Shown: positions 6,425-7,190 of the stretch, piece by piece
Numbering within the stretch: position 1 is the stretch's first letter
Layout: each line of letters opens with the position of its first letter
Origin: Bacteroidota bacterium
GTDB taxonomy: Bacteria; Bacteroidota; Bacteroidia; Chitinophagales; LD1
Length of the DNA stretch: 7,190 bases
Assembly: GCA_028288545.1 (NCBI GenBank)
Contig: JAQBNQ010000412.1
Location: 1 to 7,190 of the forward strand
Reading direction: 5' to 3'
Notes under the pieces: generated by a model
Databases searched by the model: none
Told to the model about the DNA's origin: nothing
Seen by the model: the letters and a program-made list of their open reading frames with translations, nothing else
Position numbers and translations under genes: made by a program

Positions 6425-7093
6425 ATGTTTGCAGTAGATTTTCATACACATACCTATCACTCGTACGACAGTATGATGAAGCCGGAGAAGATCTTACGGC
6501 TGGCCAAGGAGCGTGGATTGAATGGTATCGTTATTTCGGACCACGATACTATTAAAGGGGGCGTTGATTGCGCTGCTTTAAATAAGGATAAGGACTTTAA
6601 GGTTTTTATAGCATCTGAAGTTAAAACCAGCGTGGGAGATATTACCGGTATTAATCTGAAGGAAGAGATTACTGCGACCAATTTTAGCGAGGTGGTTCAA
6701 CAAATTAAAAACCAGGGAGGATTGGTTTTACTGGTGCATCCATATCATCATCATAAACTGGATGAGATAAATTTTGATGCCATTGATATTGTGGAAGGAT
6801 ACAATGGCCGGGAATTGCCTGATAATAATGTGAAAGCTGTTTTGCTTGCTAAAAAATATAACAAACCTATTATTGCCGGAAGTGATGCCCATGTATATAG
6901 TGAGATAGCTAATGCCCGAACGTTTTACGAAAACATGGATGACCTCACTAAGCCGCTGACCACTGAATGCAAGCGGAACTCCATTTTTGCAGAGCCAAGC
7001 AGCCAGTTAATTAAAGCCTACAAGCGAAAAAGCCCGGAGTTGTTTTTTAGATGGATGAAATGGGCACCGAAGTATATACTGCGCCGAATGTGA
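6425..7093 (+). CDS. PHP-domain metal-dependent hydrolase
   Basis: PHP proteins are cytoplasmic metal-dependent hydrolases, typically phosphoesterases; this one's substrate is unknown. The 222 residues are a single compact PHP domain with the metal site complete: DFHTHTYHSYDS (5-16; His7, His9, Asp15), ISDHDT (37-42; Asp39, His40), ASEVKTS (63-69; Glu65), LVHPYHHH (103-110; His105) and GSDAH (152-156; Asp154, His156). The GDITGINL stretch (71-78) has Asp where some PHP phosphoesterases have His, as in the many short PHP proteins with a GD..GL sequence. It ends in a basic aromatic tail (FFRWMKWAPKYILRRM), which could contact a membrane or partner. The start is one base after the ATP-grasp stop, so it is the third gene of the operon. 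A histidinol-phosphatase or polymerase-associated role is not supported by length or context. Confidence 0.88.
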   Translation: MFAVDFHTHTYHSYDSMMKPEKILRLAKERGLNGIVISDHDTIKGGVDCAALNKDKDFKVFIASEVKTSVGDITGINLKEEITATNFSEVVQQIKNQGGLVLLVHPYHHHKLDEINFDAIDIVEGYNGRELPDNNVKAVLLAKKYNKPIIAGSDAHVYSEIANARTFYENMDDLTKPLTTECKRNSIFAEPSSQLIKAYKRKSPELFFRWMKWAPKYILRRM

Positions 7094-7190
7094 TTGGAGG
7101 TAGTTAAGGACTAAAAGCCGCTATCAGGTTTTCATTTTAAAATGCCCCTTTATTTTTCGGACCATTTTGTGCAGATGAATGTGGGTTGGG
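7094..7190. other. Right-edge segment with unresolved short open frames
   Basis: Two partial genes are possible and they exclude each other. On the plus strand an ATG at 7142-7144 opens a frame to the window edge (MPLYFSDHFVQMNVGW). On the minus strand a frame enters from the edge and stops with TGA at 7126-7124 (ending HLHKMVRKIKGHFKMKT), which would be the end of a convergent gene 30 bases from the PHP stop. Both are too short to identify. The palindrome CATTTTAAAATG lies at 7133-7144. No GC-rich terminator is visible after the PHP gene. Confidence 0.3.

Noticed and set aside
6425..7093. PHP protein as a histidinol-phosphatase
   Set aside because: It is shorter than typical HisK-type histidinol-phosphatases, and no histidine biosynthesis genes are near. 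The compact PHP domain fits a generic phosphoesterase better.

Overview
The window looks like chromosomal DNA of a member of the Bacteroidota. The evidence is a low-to-moderate GC content, start codons without clear Shine-Dalgarno sequences, an exact TAnnTTTG-type -7 promoter element ahead of sufB, a Bacteroidota-type divergent polysaccharide deacetylase, and dispersed intergenic repeats of the CCACAGATTCACAGATT kind. I cannot name a genus from the sequence alone.

Layout. The left part (1-2915, minus strand) is an iron-sulfur cluster assembly operon in the order sufB, small unknown ORF, sufC, sufD. sufD runs off the left edge, so only its first 133 codons are present. A 136-bp divergent intergenic region (2916-3051) holds a likely sufB promoter and a perfect 6-5-6 palindrome that could be an operator. 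On the plus strand follows a stand-alone heme-copper oxidase subunit III gene (3052-3699). A 292-bp non-coding stretch (3700-3991) holds a GGAGAGG hairpin, a second copy of a repeat also found between sufB and sufC, and AT-rich short tandem repeats. The right part (3992-7093, plus strand) is a tight three-gene operon: a divergent CE4-type polysaccharide deacetylase, an ATP-grasp ligase (ATGA overlap), and a PHP-domain metal-dependent hydrolase (1-nt gap). The last 97 bases contain short open frames on both strands that cannot be resolved here.

How the genes work together. SufB, SufC and SufD form the SufBC2D scaffold on which Fe-S clusters are built. The oxidase subunit III belongs to the respiratory chain, and its link to suf may be no more than a shared divergent control region. 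The three right-hand genes have intact active-site motifs and no recognisable signal peptides, so they probably act in the cytoplasm as one pathway. A role in modifying a surface-glycan precursor or a related small molecule is inferred from family membership and gene order; no glycosyltransferase or transporter is visible in the window.

Nothing here is a clear defence or mobile system. The most interesting items are the deacetylase/ATP-grasp/PHP cassette, the palindrome between suf and cox3, and the small basic ORF lodged between sufB and sufC.
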